Positions 1-7,699 of a DNA stretch of 64,000 nucleotides are shown one piece after another (within the stretch, counting starts at the first letter, position 1; every line of letters begins with the position of its first letter). Source of the DNA: HK1 sp965220535 (GTDB taxonomy: Bacteria; Pseudomonadota; Gammaproteobacteria; HK1). The notes below the pieces were generated by a model. That model was not told the origin of the DNA and searched no databases. It saw only the letters and a list, made by a program, of their open reading frames with translations. The DNA is taken from assembly GCA_965220535.1 (NCBI GenBank), contig OZ244833.1:3658001-3722000 (forward strand). The letters are read 5' to 3'. Made by a program: the position numbers and the translations under genes.

Positions 1-564
1 GCGGTCGGCGTCTCCGGAGCGTCTTGCGAGCAGCATCTCCGCTTCCTCGCGTCCGTCGCGCCCGAAATAGGCGTGCAGGAGGTAGATCATCGCCCATAGG
101 TGGCGTCCTTCCTCGACGTTGATCTGGAAAAGGTTGCGCAGATCGTAATTCGAAGGGCAGGTTTGTCCCAGATGTCTTTGCTGCTCGACCGAGGCCGGTT
201 CGGTATCCCCTTGGACGACGATCAAGCGGCGCAAGGCGGCACGGTATTCCCCGGGCACCTGCTGCCAGACGGGTTTTCCTCGGTGTTCGCCGAAGCCGAT
301 CCTTCGATCCGCCTCCGGCTCGGCAAGGAAGATCCCCCAGCGGTAATCGGGCATGCGGGTGTAGCCGAAATTCGCCCATCCCTTGCGGTCGACCGAGGTG
401 GCGGTGCGTAGGTAGACTTCGTGCGCCGCGCTGCCGCTCGGTCCCATATCGCGCCACCAGTCGACGAAGGCCGGTTGCCAGCGCTCCAAGGCGCGCCGAA
501 GGCGGCGATCCGATGCGAGATCGACGTTGTTCGGGATGCGTTCGTTGTAGTTGATCGATGACAT
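1..564 (-). CDS. boxB: Benzoyl-CoA 2,3-epoxidase (oxygenase) subunit B, 5' part only
   Basis: The reading frame opens with ATG at 564 (MSSINYNERIPNN) and runs off the left edge, giving 188 residues of a family usually about 470 long. BoxB is the diiron oxygenase that, with reductase BoxA, epoxidises benzoyl-CoA in the aerobic benzoyl-CoA (box) pathway in the cytoplasm. Visible family signatures are DTEPASVEQQRHLG near residue 120 and VEEGRHLWAM near residue 150, which supply Glu and His iron ligands. The remaining ligands lie outside the window. The gene is divergent from hslV. No other box gene is visible, so whether the full pathway is present cannot be judged here. Confidence 0.9.
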   Translation of the reverse strand, partial: MSSINYNERIPNNVDLASDRRLRRALERWQPAFVDWWRDMGPSGSAAHEVYLRTATSVDRKGWANFGYTRMPDYRWGIFLAEPEADRRIGFGEHRGKPVWQQVPGEYRAALRRLIVVQGDTEPASVEQQRHLGQTCPSNYDLRNLFQINVEEGRHLWAMIYLLHAYFGRDGREEAEMLLARRSGDADR

Positions 565-801
565 CGCTGATCGGTCCTTGCCGAGACGGAGTGCGGAAAA
601 GGGGGGTTGAAAGGGACTGTGAGCCGGCGGCGACGAAGCGCTGCCGAAGCGAAAATGCCGGCCAAGAGATGCCGAAGCGAAATGGATTGTACGATCCACG
701 GGTTTTTCGCGGATCGCCGAAGGGATCGAGGGTCTTCGCCGACCTGCTTGGGCTAAGATCGAGGATTGATTTTTCGGATCGACGAGGGTTTCGGGTACAT
801 A

Positions 802-1359
802 ATGGAAAGTTTTCACGGCACGACCATTTTAGCGGTCCGGCGCGACGAAAGGGTGGTGATCGGCGGCGACGGTCAAGTTTCGATGGAGTCGATCGTCCTC
901 AAGGGCAATGCCCGCAAGGTGCGGCGGTTGTACAAGGATCGAGTGATCGCGGGCTTTGCCGGTAGCACGGCGGATGCCTTCACCTTGTTCGAGCGCTTCG
1001 AAACGAAACTCGATCAGCACGCGGGCCATCTCAGTCGGGCGGCGGTGGAGTTGGCCAAGGATTGGCGTACCGAGAACGCTCTGCGCCGTCTCGAGGCCAT
1101 GCTCTTGGTTGCCGATCATCGGGAACTGCTGATGCTTTCGGGGAACGGGGACGTGATCGTCCCGCAGCGTGATATCGCGGCGATCGGCTCCGGCGGACCC
1201 TTCGCATTGGCCGCGGCGCGGGCGTTGTCGGAAGCCACAGCCCTCGATGCCCGCTCGATCGTCGAGCGTTCGCTCGGCATCGCCGCCGATATCTGCGTTT
1301 ATACCAACCACGAGATCGTCATCGAGGAAATCGGCCCCGACGATCCTCTCCCCGATTGA
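802..1359 (+). CDS. hslV: HslV, proteolytic subunit of the HslUV ATP-dependent protease
   Basis: 185 residues of the proteasome-like threonine peptidase that forms the core of HslUV in the cytoplasm. The start at 802 gives MESFHGTTILAVRR; autoprocessing would expose Thr7 as the catalytic N-terminal nucleophile, as in other HslV proteins with a short propeptide. The frame extends upstream to a TTG at 766, but that would add 12 non-family residues. The Gly-rich GSGGPFALAAARAL segment and the C-terminal Asn-His-Glu stretch are typical of the family. The ATPase partner hslU follows after a 151-bp gap, the usual order. Confidence 0.97.
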   Translation: MESFHGTTILAVRRDERVVIGGDGQVSMESIVLKGNARKVRRLYKDRVIAGFAGSTADAFTLFERFETKLDQHAGHLSRAAVELAKDWRTENALRRLEAMLLVADHRELLMLSGNGDVIVPQRDIAAIGSGGPFALAAARALSEATALDARSIVERSLGIAADICVYTNHEIVIEEIGPDDPLPD

Positions 1360-1510
1360 ATCCCGGCAAAGTCGCCGGCGGGCTTTGCGCGGTCTTTCGC
1401 CCGCCTCGACGGCGCTTCGTCGCGATCCCCGCTAAGCCGAAACCGGGCTCGATGGATTCAAAAAGGCGGCACGAAACGAGTCGAAGATCTTTGGCGGAAA
1501 ACCCTTCATC

Positions 1511-2854
1511 ATGAGCGCAATGACTCCCAAAGAGATCGTCCACGAGTTGGACAAGCACATCATCGGTCAAGACGATGCCAAGCGGGCGGTGGCCATCGCC
1601 CTGCGAAATCGCCGGCGGCGAATGCAGGTCGACGAAGCGCTCCGGGCCGAGATCACCCCCAAGAATATCCTGATGATCGGCCCCACCGGGGTGGGCAAGA
1701 CGGAGATCGCGCGTCGGCTCGCTCGGCTCGCCGGGGCTCCTTTCATCAAGGTCGAGGCCACCAAGTTCACCGAGGTCGGATATGTCGGGCGCGACGTGGA
1801 ATCCATCGTGCGCGATTTGACGGATGTCTCGTTCAACCTCAATCGGGCGCAGGAGACGGAAAAGGTCAGGCATATCGCCGAGGACGAGGCGGAACAGCGC
1901 ATTTTGAATATCCTGCTGCGGCCGCCGCGCGATGCCTCGAAGGATCGAGAGGAAAGCGGGGACGAGAAGAGCGAGTCCGGCGCCCGGCAGCTCCTCCGCG
2001 AGCGCTTGCGGGAGGGCAACCTGGACGACAAGGAGATCGAGGTGGATCTGAACGTGCCCTCGGTCGGGGTCGAGATCATGGCTCCGCCGGGGATGGAAGA
2101 GATGATCGGTCAGTTGCAAAATATGATGCAGGACATCACTTCGAGCCGTCCTCGTCGGCGCCGCCTTCGTATCAAGGATGCCTTCAAACTCCTGACCGAG
2201 GAGGAAGCGGGCAAGCTGATCAACGATATCGATATCAAATCGCGGGCGGTCGAGGATGTCGAGCAAAACGGCATCGTTTTCATCGACGAGATCGACAAGG
2301 TCTCTCGTCGCAGCGGCCACGGGACCGCGGATATCTCCCGCGAGGGGGTGCAGCGCGATCTCCTGCCTTTGGTCGAAGGGAGTACGGTATCCACCCGACA
2401 CGGCATGGTGCGCACCGATCACATCCTTTTTATCGCTTCCGGGGCTTTTCACGTTTCCAAGCCCTCGGACCTCATCCCCGAGTTGCAAGGCCGCTTCCCG
2501 ATCCGGGTTGAACTCTCCCCCTTGGGCAGCGATGATTTTCTGCGCATCCTGAAAGAGCCGGCTTGTTCCCTCGTCGATCAGTACATCGCTTTGCTGGCCA
2601 CCGAGGGGGTGAGTCTCGAGTTCACTCCCGAGGGCTTGCAGCGTATCGCCGAGATCGCTTGGCAGGTCAACGAAAATACCGAGAATATCGGCGCCCGTCG
2701 GCTGCAGACGATCTTGGAACGCCTGCTCGAGGAGGTCTCTTTCAACGGTGCGGATCTCTCCGCCGGTCGCAAGGATATCGTCGACGAGGCTTATGTCGAC
2801 TCGCATCTTCGCGATATCGCATCGAATCTGGATCTTTCTCGCTATATCCTTTGA
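1511..2854 (+). CDS. hslU: HslU, ATPase/unfoldase subunit of the HslUV protease
   Basis: 447 residues, full family length. HslU is the AAA+ unfoldase that feeds substrates to HslV. The N-terminal MTPKEIVHELD..IIGQ signature is present, with Walker A GPTGVGKTE at about 57-65 and Walker B IVFIDEIDK at about 255-263. The I-domain (about 110-240) carries a short charged stretch around residues 140-155. A second in-frame ATG at 1520 also matches many homologues. The C-terminus ends in RYIL, as expected for the tail that docks into HslV. The stop codon lies inside a 14-bp tandem duplication (2846-2873). Confidence 0.97.
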   Translation: MSAMTPKEIVHELDKHIIGQDDAKRAVAIALRNRRRRMQVDEALRAEITPKNILMIGPTGVGKTEIARRLARLAGAPFIKVEATKFTEVGYVGRDVESIVRDLTDVSFNLNRAQETEKVRHIAEDEAEQRILNILLRPPRDASKDREESGDEKSESGARQLLRERLREGNLDDKEIEVDLNVPSVGVEIMAPPGMEEMIGQLQNMMQDITSSRPRRRRLRIKDAFKLLTEEEAGKLINDIDIKSRAVEDVEQNGIVFIDEIDKVSRRSGHGTADISREGVQRDLLPLVEGSTVSTRHGMVRTDHILFIASGAFHVSKPSDLIPELQGRFPIRVELSPLGSDDFLRILKEPACSLVDQYIALLATEGVSLEFTPEGLQRIAEIAWQVNENTENIGARRLQTILERLLEEVSFNGADLSAGRKDIVDEAYVDSHLRDIASNLDLSRYIL

Positions 2855-2963
2855 GGCGAATCCTTTGAGGCGAGCGATGATCGAAAGCCCGGCATCGAGA
2901 TTCCAGTATCGAAATCCCACTATCGAAGCCTTGGCATCGACACCCTGGTATCGAAACATGAGG
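2846..2963 (+). repeat. Degenerate 14-bp tandem repeats between hslU and the DUF971 gene
   Basis: Two perfect copies of ATCCTTTGAGGCGA occupy 2846-2859 and 2860-2873; the first contains the hslU stop codon. After a 6-bp spacer, six further 14-bp units follow from 2880 to 2963, each beginning ATCGA (2880, 2894, 2908, 2922, 2936, 2950) with variable ends. The last unit ends in ATGAGG just before the GTG start of the next gene. No protein or RNA function is evident. Confidence 0.8.
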
Positions 2964-2974
2964 TACCCAAAGCC

Positions 2975-3352
2975 GTGAATCGATCGGATCGACAACCCCC
3001 CGTTCCCCTTGAGCTGCGCTACGAGAAAAGCGAGCGGATATTGCATATCCGCTTTCGCGAGGGCGAGGAATATTCCCTGAGCGCCGAGTATCTGCGGGTC
3101 TATTCGCCCTCGGCGGAGGTGCGGGGCCATGGCCCCGGTCAGGAAACGCTGCAAACGGGCAAAGAAGAAGTCGGTATCAAGGCCATCGAGCCGGTGGGCA
3201 ATTACGCGGTCCGCCTGTGTTTCGACGATGGCCACGATACCGGGCTTTATTCCTTCGAGGAGCTCTATCGGCTAGGAGAGGCCCGGCAGGATTTGTGGCA
3301 GGACTATCTGGATCGGCTGGAGGCTGCGGGCCATCGTCGCCGCGAGCTCTAG
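2975..3352 (+). CDS. DUF971 protein (gamma-butyrobetaine hydroxylase-like N-terminal domain)
   Basis: 125 residues from a GTG start at 2975. The whole protein is one DUF971 domain: LELRY near residue 12, then SAEYLRVYSPSAEVRGHGPGQ around residues 36-56, and YAVRLCFDDGHDTGLYSFEEL near 78-98. In eukaryotes this domain precedes a 2-oxoglutarate dioxygenase; in bacteria it stands alone and its biochemical role is not settled. A proposed role in iron or Fe-S handling rests on family knowledge, not on anything seen here. The position between hslU and ubiE is common in gammaproteobacteria and suggests co-transcription. Confidence 0.9.
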   Translation: MNRSDRQPPVPLELRYEKSERILHIRFREGEEYSLSAEYLRVYSPSAEVRGHGPGQETLQTGKEEVGIKAIEPVGNYAVRLCFDDGHDTGLYSFEELYRLGEARQDLWQDYLDRLEAAGHRRREL

Positions 3353-3448
3353 CGGATCGCGTTTGCCCAAGGGCGTCGCCGGCCTTCTTCGGCTTTTTTC
3401 GACGGCGGCACCGCGAAGCGGCGGGCAAGGCGGCAGGGGCGTATTTTC

Positions 3449-4195
3449 ATGAGCGAAGAGACCACCCATTTCGGATTCGAGGAGATCCCCGTCGGCGAGA
3501 AGGCGCGTCGGGTCGATGCCGTTTTCGATTCGGTTGCCGCTCGCTACGACCTGATGAACGATTTGATGTCCTTGGGGCTGCATCGCATCTGGAAGGATTT
3601 CGCGGTGCGTCTCGCGCGGGTGCGCAAGGGCATGAGGGTGCTGGATCTCGCGGCGGGCACCGGCGATCTGAGCCTTCGTCTCGCGCCGATGGTCGGGCGC
3701 CGCGGGCGGGTGGTTCTGGCCGACAGCAATCGCCCGATGCTGGTCAAAGGCCGCGATCGTCTGCTCGATCACGGCTATGTCGATGCGATCGAAACGGTGC
3801 GATGCGATGCCCAGTGCCTTCCTTTCCCCGATCGCATATTCGATCGGGTATCGATCGGTTTCGGCCTGCGCAATATCACCCATAAGGAGCGGGCGCTGGC
3901 CGAGATGCGTCGGGTATTGCGCCCCGGGGGGATGGTTTTGGTGCTGGAATTTTCGCATCTCGTCTCGCCGCTGCCGGCGCGGCTTTACGATCTTTGGTCG
4001 TTTCGCGCCTTGCCCTTCCTCGGCGAGGCGGTGACGGGGGACGCCGCGAGTTATCGCTATTTGGCGGAATCGATTCGACGCCACCCGGATCAGCAGACGC
4101 TGTTGGCGGCGATGCACGGCGTCGGCTTCGAGCATTGCGCCTATCACAATCTTTGCCGCGGCATCGTCGCCGTTCACAAAGGCTTTCGGATTTAA
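3449..4195 (+). CDS. ubiE: UbiE, demethylmenaquinone/2-methoxy-6-polyprenyl-1,4-benzoquinol C-methyltransferase
   Basis: 248 residues, normal for the family. UbiE performs the SAM-dependent C-methylation step of ubiquinone synthesis and, where menaquinone is made, its last methylation. Evidence is the N-terminal VFDSVAARYDLMNDLMSLG signature at about 25-43, SAM motif I DLAAGTGDL at about 66-74, the GFGLRNITHKERALAEMRRVLRPGG segment typical of UbiE, and EFSHL following it. ubiJ and ubiB follow on the same strand, the standard order. Confidence 0.96.
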   Translation: MSEETTHFGFEEIPVGEKARRVDAVFDSVAARYDLMNDLMSLGLHRIWKDFAVRLARVRKGMRVLDLAAGTGDLSLRLAPMVGRRGRVVLADSNRPMLVKGRDRLLDHGYVDAIETVRCDAQCLPFPDRIFDRVSIGFGLRNITHKERALAEMRRVLRPGGMVLVLEFSHLVSPLPARLYDLWSFRALPFLGEAVTGDAASYRYLAESIRRHPDQQTLLAAMHGVGFEHCAYHNLCRGIVAVHKGFRI

Positions 4196-4279
4196 AAAGC
4201 CTCGTTCTCGGACGAAAAAACGATCCTTCCAAGGAAGGCTCCCTTCTTGCGACCTTAGGACTTGGCAAGACTTCGAATC

Positions 4280-5134
4280 ATGTCATCCGATCCACGAATC
4301 CCGCAAGCCGGATATCCCCCCCCTTTCGAAAGCGGGGGCGTCGATCGATGGTGGGCCTTGTGGGTCGAGTCTTTTATCCGGAGTCTGCTCGATACCGATC
4401 CCCATACCCGCAAATCCTTGGCCGCGATCGAGGGCAAGGTCGTCGATATCGTCATTCGGGGATCCGAGGACGAGAACGAGGGCGATGGTGCGGGCGGGTT
4501 TCGCCTTTTTTTCGAGGGGGGGGAGGTGCGCATCGGCGGGTATTTGTCGAAGGGGCCGGCGAGCCCGGGCGAGATCGATGGGAACGAAGCGGGCATCGAT
4601 CCGCAGGCGATAGATAGCGGGAGAAAGGAGTCGCATCAAGGAGGCGAGGATGCGGATCGCTGCCGAAGCGGCTCGGCTCGGCATCGAGAAGGAGCCAAGC
4701 CCCCTCGATACGCGGACCTTAGGATCCTCGGGGGGCCTTTTTCCTTGCTGCGTTTCGCCGCTTCCAAGGACCAAGAAGAGATGGTCTTGGGCAAAGAGGT
4801 CATTTTGCACGGCGATACCGCCTTGGCCGCCCGCTTGCAAAAGATCCTCTCGGGGATGGATATCGATTTCGAGGAGCTCCTCGCCCGGCGCATCGGGGAT
4901 ATTCCGGCGCATGCCCTGATGCGCGGGATGCACGATGTCGGTGAGCGTTTTCGCGAGACGGGCAGCGCTCTTGCGGCCGACCTATCGGAGTATTTACGCT
5001 ACGAGGCCGCCCTCGTTGCCCGACAATCCGAGGGCGAGCGCTTCGTGCAGGGGGTCGAGGATATGCGCGACGATATCGATCGATTGGAGGCGAGGATCGC
5101 CTTGCTCGAGAATGCCTCGGCCGAAGGGGAATGA
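4280..5134 (+). CDS. ubiJ: UbiJ, SCP2-domain ubiquinone-biosynthesis accessory factor
   Basis: 284 residues from ATG 4280; an in-frame TTG at 4262 is a possible alternative. The position between ubiE and ubiB and the layout define UbiJ: an N-terminal SCP2 lipid-binding domain and a C-terminal coiled-coil tail (DMRDDIDRLEARIALLE). UbiJ holds polyprenylated intermediates in the soluble Ubi metabolon. This copy is longer than typical (about 200-210 residues) because of a charged low-complexity insertion at about residues 90-140 (SGRKESHQGGEDADRC and beyond) that interrupts the SCP2 domain. The stop overlaps the ubiB start in ATGA. Confidence 0.88.
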   Translation: MSSDPRIPQAGYPPPFESGGVDRWWALWVESFIRSLLDTDPHTRKSLAAIEGKVVDIVIRGSEDENEGDGAGGFRLFFEGGEVRIGGYLSKGPASPGEIDGNEAGIDPQAIDSGRKESHQGGEDADRCRSGSARHREGAKPPRYADLRILGGPFSLLRFAASKDQEEMVLGKEVILHGDTALAARLQKILSGMDIDFEELLARRIGDIPAHALMRGMHDVGERFRETGSALAADLSEYLRYEAALVARQSEGERFVQGVEDMRDDIDRLEARIALLENASAEGE

Positions 5135-6849
5135 CGATGATCGGCTTTCGCCGGATCCTTCGTCTTGCCGGTATCCATCTCGTCTTGATTCGCTACGGCT
5201 TGGACGAGATCGTTCTTGCGACCCAACCCTTTCGCTCCTTTCGCTTCCTGCTCTACTTTTTGCCTTGGAATTGGCTTCCCCGTCGGCGTCGCGATTCGCG
5301 GGCGGTGCGTTTGCGGCGAGCGTTGGAGGACTTGGGCCCGATCTTCGTCAAATTCGGTCAAATCCTCTCGACCCGTCAAGATCTGCTGCCGCCGGATATA
5401 GCGGTCGAGTTCTCTCGCTTGCAAGATAAAGTGCCCCCCTTCCCCGGGGAGGAGGCGATGGCGATCGTGCGCGAGGAGCTCGGCCGGCCGCTCGAGGAGA
5501 TCTTCTTCGAATTCGATCGGGAGCCGCTGGCATCGGCGTCGATCGCCCAGGTCCACGTCGCGCGCTTCGTCGACGGGCGCGAAGTCGTGGTCAAGGTGCT
5601 GCGCCCGGGGATCGGGCGCATCATCGAGCGCGATATCAGTCTTTTGTACTTAGTCGCGGAACTCGCGGGCAAATATTGGCACGATGCCGCCCGCTTGCGT
5701 CCTTTGGAAGTGGTGGCCGAATACGAGAAAACCATTTTGGGCGAGCTCGATCTGCAGCGCGAAGCGGCTTCGGCTTCGCAGTTGCGGCGCAACTTCGAGG
5801 GCTCAGAACTCCTCCATGTACCGGAGGTGCATTGGGAATATAGCGGCCGCCGGGTGATGGTCATGGAGCGGATCACGGGGATCCCGGTCAGCGATATCGC
5901 CGCTTTGCGCGCCGCCGGGATCGATCTGCGGGCGCTGGCGGGACGCGGGGTGGAAATCTTCTTCACCCAGGTGATGCGCAACAACTTCTTCCACGCCGAT
6001 ATGCATCCGGGGAATATCTTCGTCGATCCCGACAGGCCTTCGAATCCCCGCTATATCGCGGTGGATTTCGGGATCATGGGCAGTCTTTCGGAGCGGGATC
6101 AGCGCTATCTGGCGGAAAATTTCCTTGCCTTTTTCAATCGCGACTATCGTCGGGTGGCGCGCTTGCACGTCGAATCGAAGTGGGTGCCGGCGGATATCCG
6201 CATCGAGGATTTCGAGGCCGCGATCCGCAGCGTTTGCGAACCGATCTTCGAGCGTCCGCTAAAGGATATTTCCTTCGGCGGATTGCTCGTTCGCCTCTTC
6301 GACACCGCCCGCAGTTTCCGGATGGAAGTGCAGCCCCAACTCGTATTGCTGCAAAAGACCCTGCTCAATATCGAGGGGATGGGGCGTCAGCTTTATCCGG
6401 AACTGGATCTTTGGACGACGGCCAAGCCCTTCCTCGAACGCTGGATGAGCGAGCGGGTCGGCGCCCGTGCTTTGCTGAAAGAACTCGAGCGCCAGGCCCC
6501 GACTTGGGGGGAGACTCTGCCGGCATTGCCGGGGCTTGCTTATCAGGCGTTGGATCGGATCCGTAGCGGCGCGCTCGAGGATCGCTCCTCGGGCGGCGAG
6601 GCGGCGACGATCCTAAAGGAGATCCGGCAGGCGAATCGGCGGACGGTGCTGGCGATATTCGCTGCCGCGGCTTTGGTCAGCGCCTCGATACTCGCCGCTT
6701 TTCCCGCAGGATGGCCGTCTTTATGGGGAGTGCCGATGGCTTCTTGGGGGCTCGCAGTTCTCGGCGTCGGGGTCTTTTTCGTGGCTCTGTCGCCTCGCGA
6801 GAAGGCAAAGCGAAGGGGGGTATCCGATATCCATCCCTCGGGCTCGTGA
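5131..6849 (+). CDS. ubiB: UbiB, ABC1/ADCK-family kinase-like ubiquinone-biosynthesis protein
   Basis: 572 residues; the ATG overlaps the ubiJ stop, implying translational coupling. UbiB is a membrane-anchored atypical kinase/ATPase needed for ubiquinone synthesis. The family-specific KxGQ motif is VKFGQILSTR (Lys74-Gln77), the Ala-rich loop replacement is SASIAQVHVARF, and the catalytic-loop and metal-binding equivalents are ADMHPGNIF at about 289-297 and VDFGIMG at about 310. Two hydrophobic segments near residues 505-550 form the C-terminal membrane anchor. It ends the cluster; no co-directional gene follows for more than 2 kb. Confidence 0.95.
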   Translation: MTMIGFRRILRLAGIHLVLIRYGLDEIVLATQPFRSFRFLLYFLPWNWLPRRRRDSRAVRLRRALEDLGPIFVKFGQILSTRQDLLPPDIAVEFSRLQDKVPPFPGEEAMAIVREELGRPLEEIFFEFDREPLASASIAQVHVARFVDGREVVVKVLRPGIGRIIERDISLLYLVAELAGKYWHDAARLRPLEVVAEYEKTILGELDLQREAASASQLRRNFEGSELLHVPEVHWEYSGRRVMVMERITGIPVSDIAALRAAGIDLRALAGRGVEIFFTQVMRNNFFHADMHPGNIFVDPDRPSNPRYIAVDFGIMGSLSERDQRYLAENFLAFFNRDYRRVARLHVESKWVPADIRIEDFEAAIRSVCEPIFERPLKDISFGGLLVRLFDTARSFRMEVQPQLVLLQKTLLNIEGMGRQLYPELDLWTTAKPFLERWMSERVGARALLKELERQAPTWGETLPALPGLAYQALDRIRSGALEDRSSGGEAATILKEIRQANRRTVLAIFAAAALVSASILAAFPAGWPSLWGVPMASWGLAVLGVGVFFVALSPREKAKRRGVSDIHPSGS

Positions 6850-7653
6850 TCGCCGGCGCACGATATCATGGCGCACGATAGAAGGTCGATCGTCGTTTCC
6901 CTATCCCCTCTTTCAGGCCCGGCATCGCTTTCGACGAGCCGGCGTGGCGGATGGTTTCGGCAGATTCCCGCGCTCTCTCGCTGCGTTCGATTGTTTTTTC
7001 TATGGACGAGGGAGCGGCGCTTTCGATCCGAAGCCGTCGATCCTTCGCCGGTATCGCTTTCGCGCCTTCGTATCCGGCTTCGATAACGAGGGCTGCGAAA
7101 TCAGATGTGCGGGATCTTTCGTTTTTACCGGGTATTTATCGGGTATTTCCGGATGGATATCGCCGAAGCCTTCGGGCGCCGGTGTCCAAGGGATGTTATC
7201 GGCCGACGACGAGCGGCTTTTTTTTCCGCCGAGGATAGCGGGCGGGGGATTGGGGCCCTCGGCGACGCGGCGATTTCGAGCCTTGGAGGATATTCCGGAG
7301 ATCGTGCGCGATCCGAGCGTTCGAGTTTATTCGGGCCATTGGCCTCGATCATGGCAGCCGCATAAAGGACAAAGCGCATCGCGTAATAGGCTCGGCGATC
7401 AATCCCCTTCGATCGCCGACGAAGCCGACCGGAGAAACCGACAAGACAAGAAACGATATATATCGCTCAGGCTTGTATCGGCGGCGGGTATCGGGTATTT
7501 CGCGCTATTCGGCTTGGCCATCGCCTTCGATTCCTCGATTCGGCGGCTTTGGCCAACTCGATCGGCGAATGCGAGGATCTTCGTTTTTTCTCGGCTCCTG
7601 CTCCGCTCTCTTGGCTCCCTTGGCTCCCTTGGGGCGGGCGGGCATCGAAAACA
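6850..7653. other. Gene-free stretch of about 800 bp
   Basis: Between ubiB and the ctpA terminator I see no recognisable protein on either strand. Open frames here lack ribosome-binding sites and give low-complexity translations. Local features are a T-rich run at 7208-7215 and a ten-base tandem repeat of CTTGGCTCCC at about 7613-7634. It may hold remnants of a decayed gene, but no family is identifiable. Confidence 0.5.
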
Positions 7654-7687
7654 AGCAGGAAAAGCCCTTCGAAGGGCCTTTCCTGCT
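7654..7687. terminator. Bidirectional hairpin terminator at the 3' end of ctpA
   Basis: AGCAGGAAAAGCCCTTC followed directly by GAAGGGCCTTTCCTGCT forms a 17-bp stem with one mismatch. It is followed by TTTT on the plus strand, and TTGTTTTC on the minus strand. It starts 12 bases past the ctpA stop codon, so it most likely terminates ctpA. Confidence 0.85.
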
Positions 7688-7699
7688 TTTTCCCTCGCT

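Noticed and set aside
2880..2963. Possible CRISPR array at the regularly spaced ATCGA units
   Set aside because: Units are only 14 bp, directly adjacent without spacers, and degenerate; no cas gene is in the window.
1319..3235. A 638-residue minus-strand frame opposite hslU
   Set aside because: It mirrors the codon structure of hslU, as high-GC antisense frames commonly do; no start signal or domain is seen.
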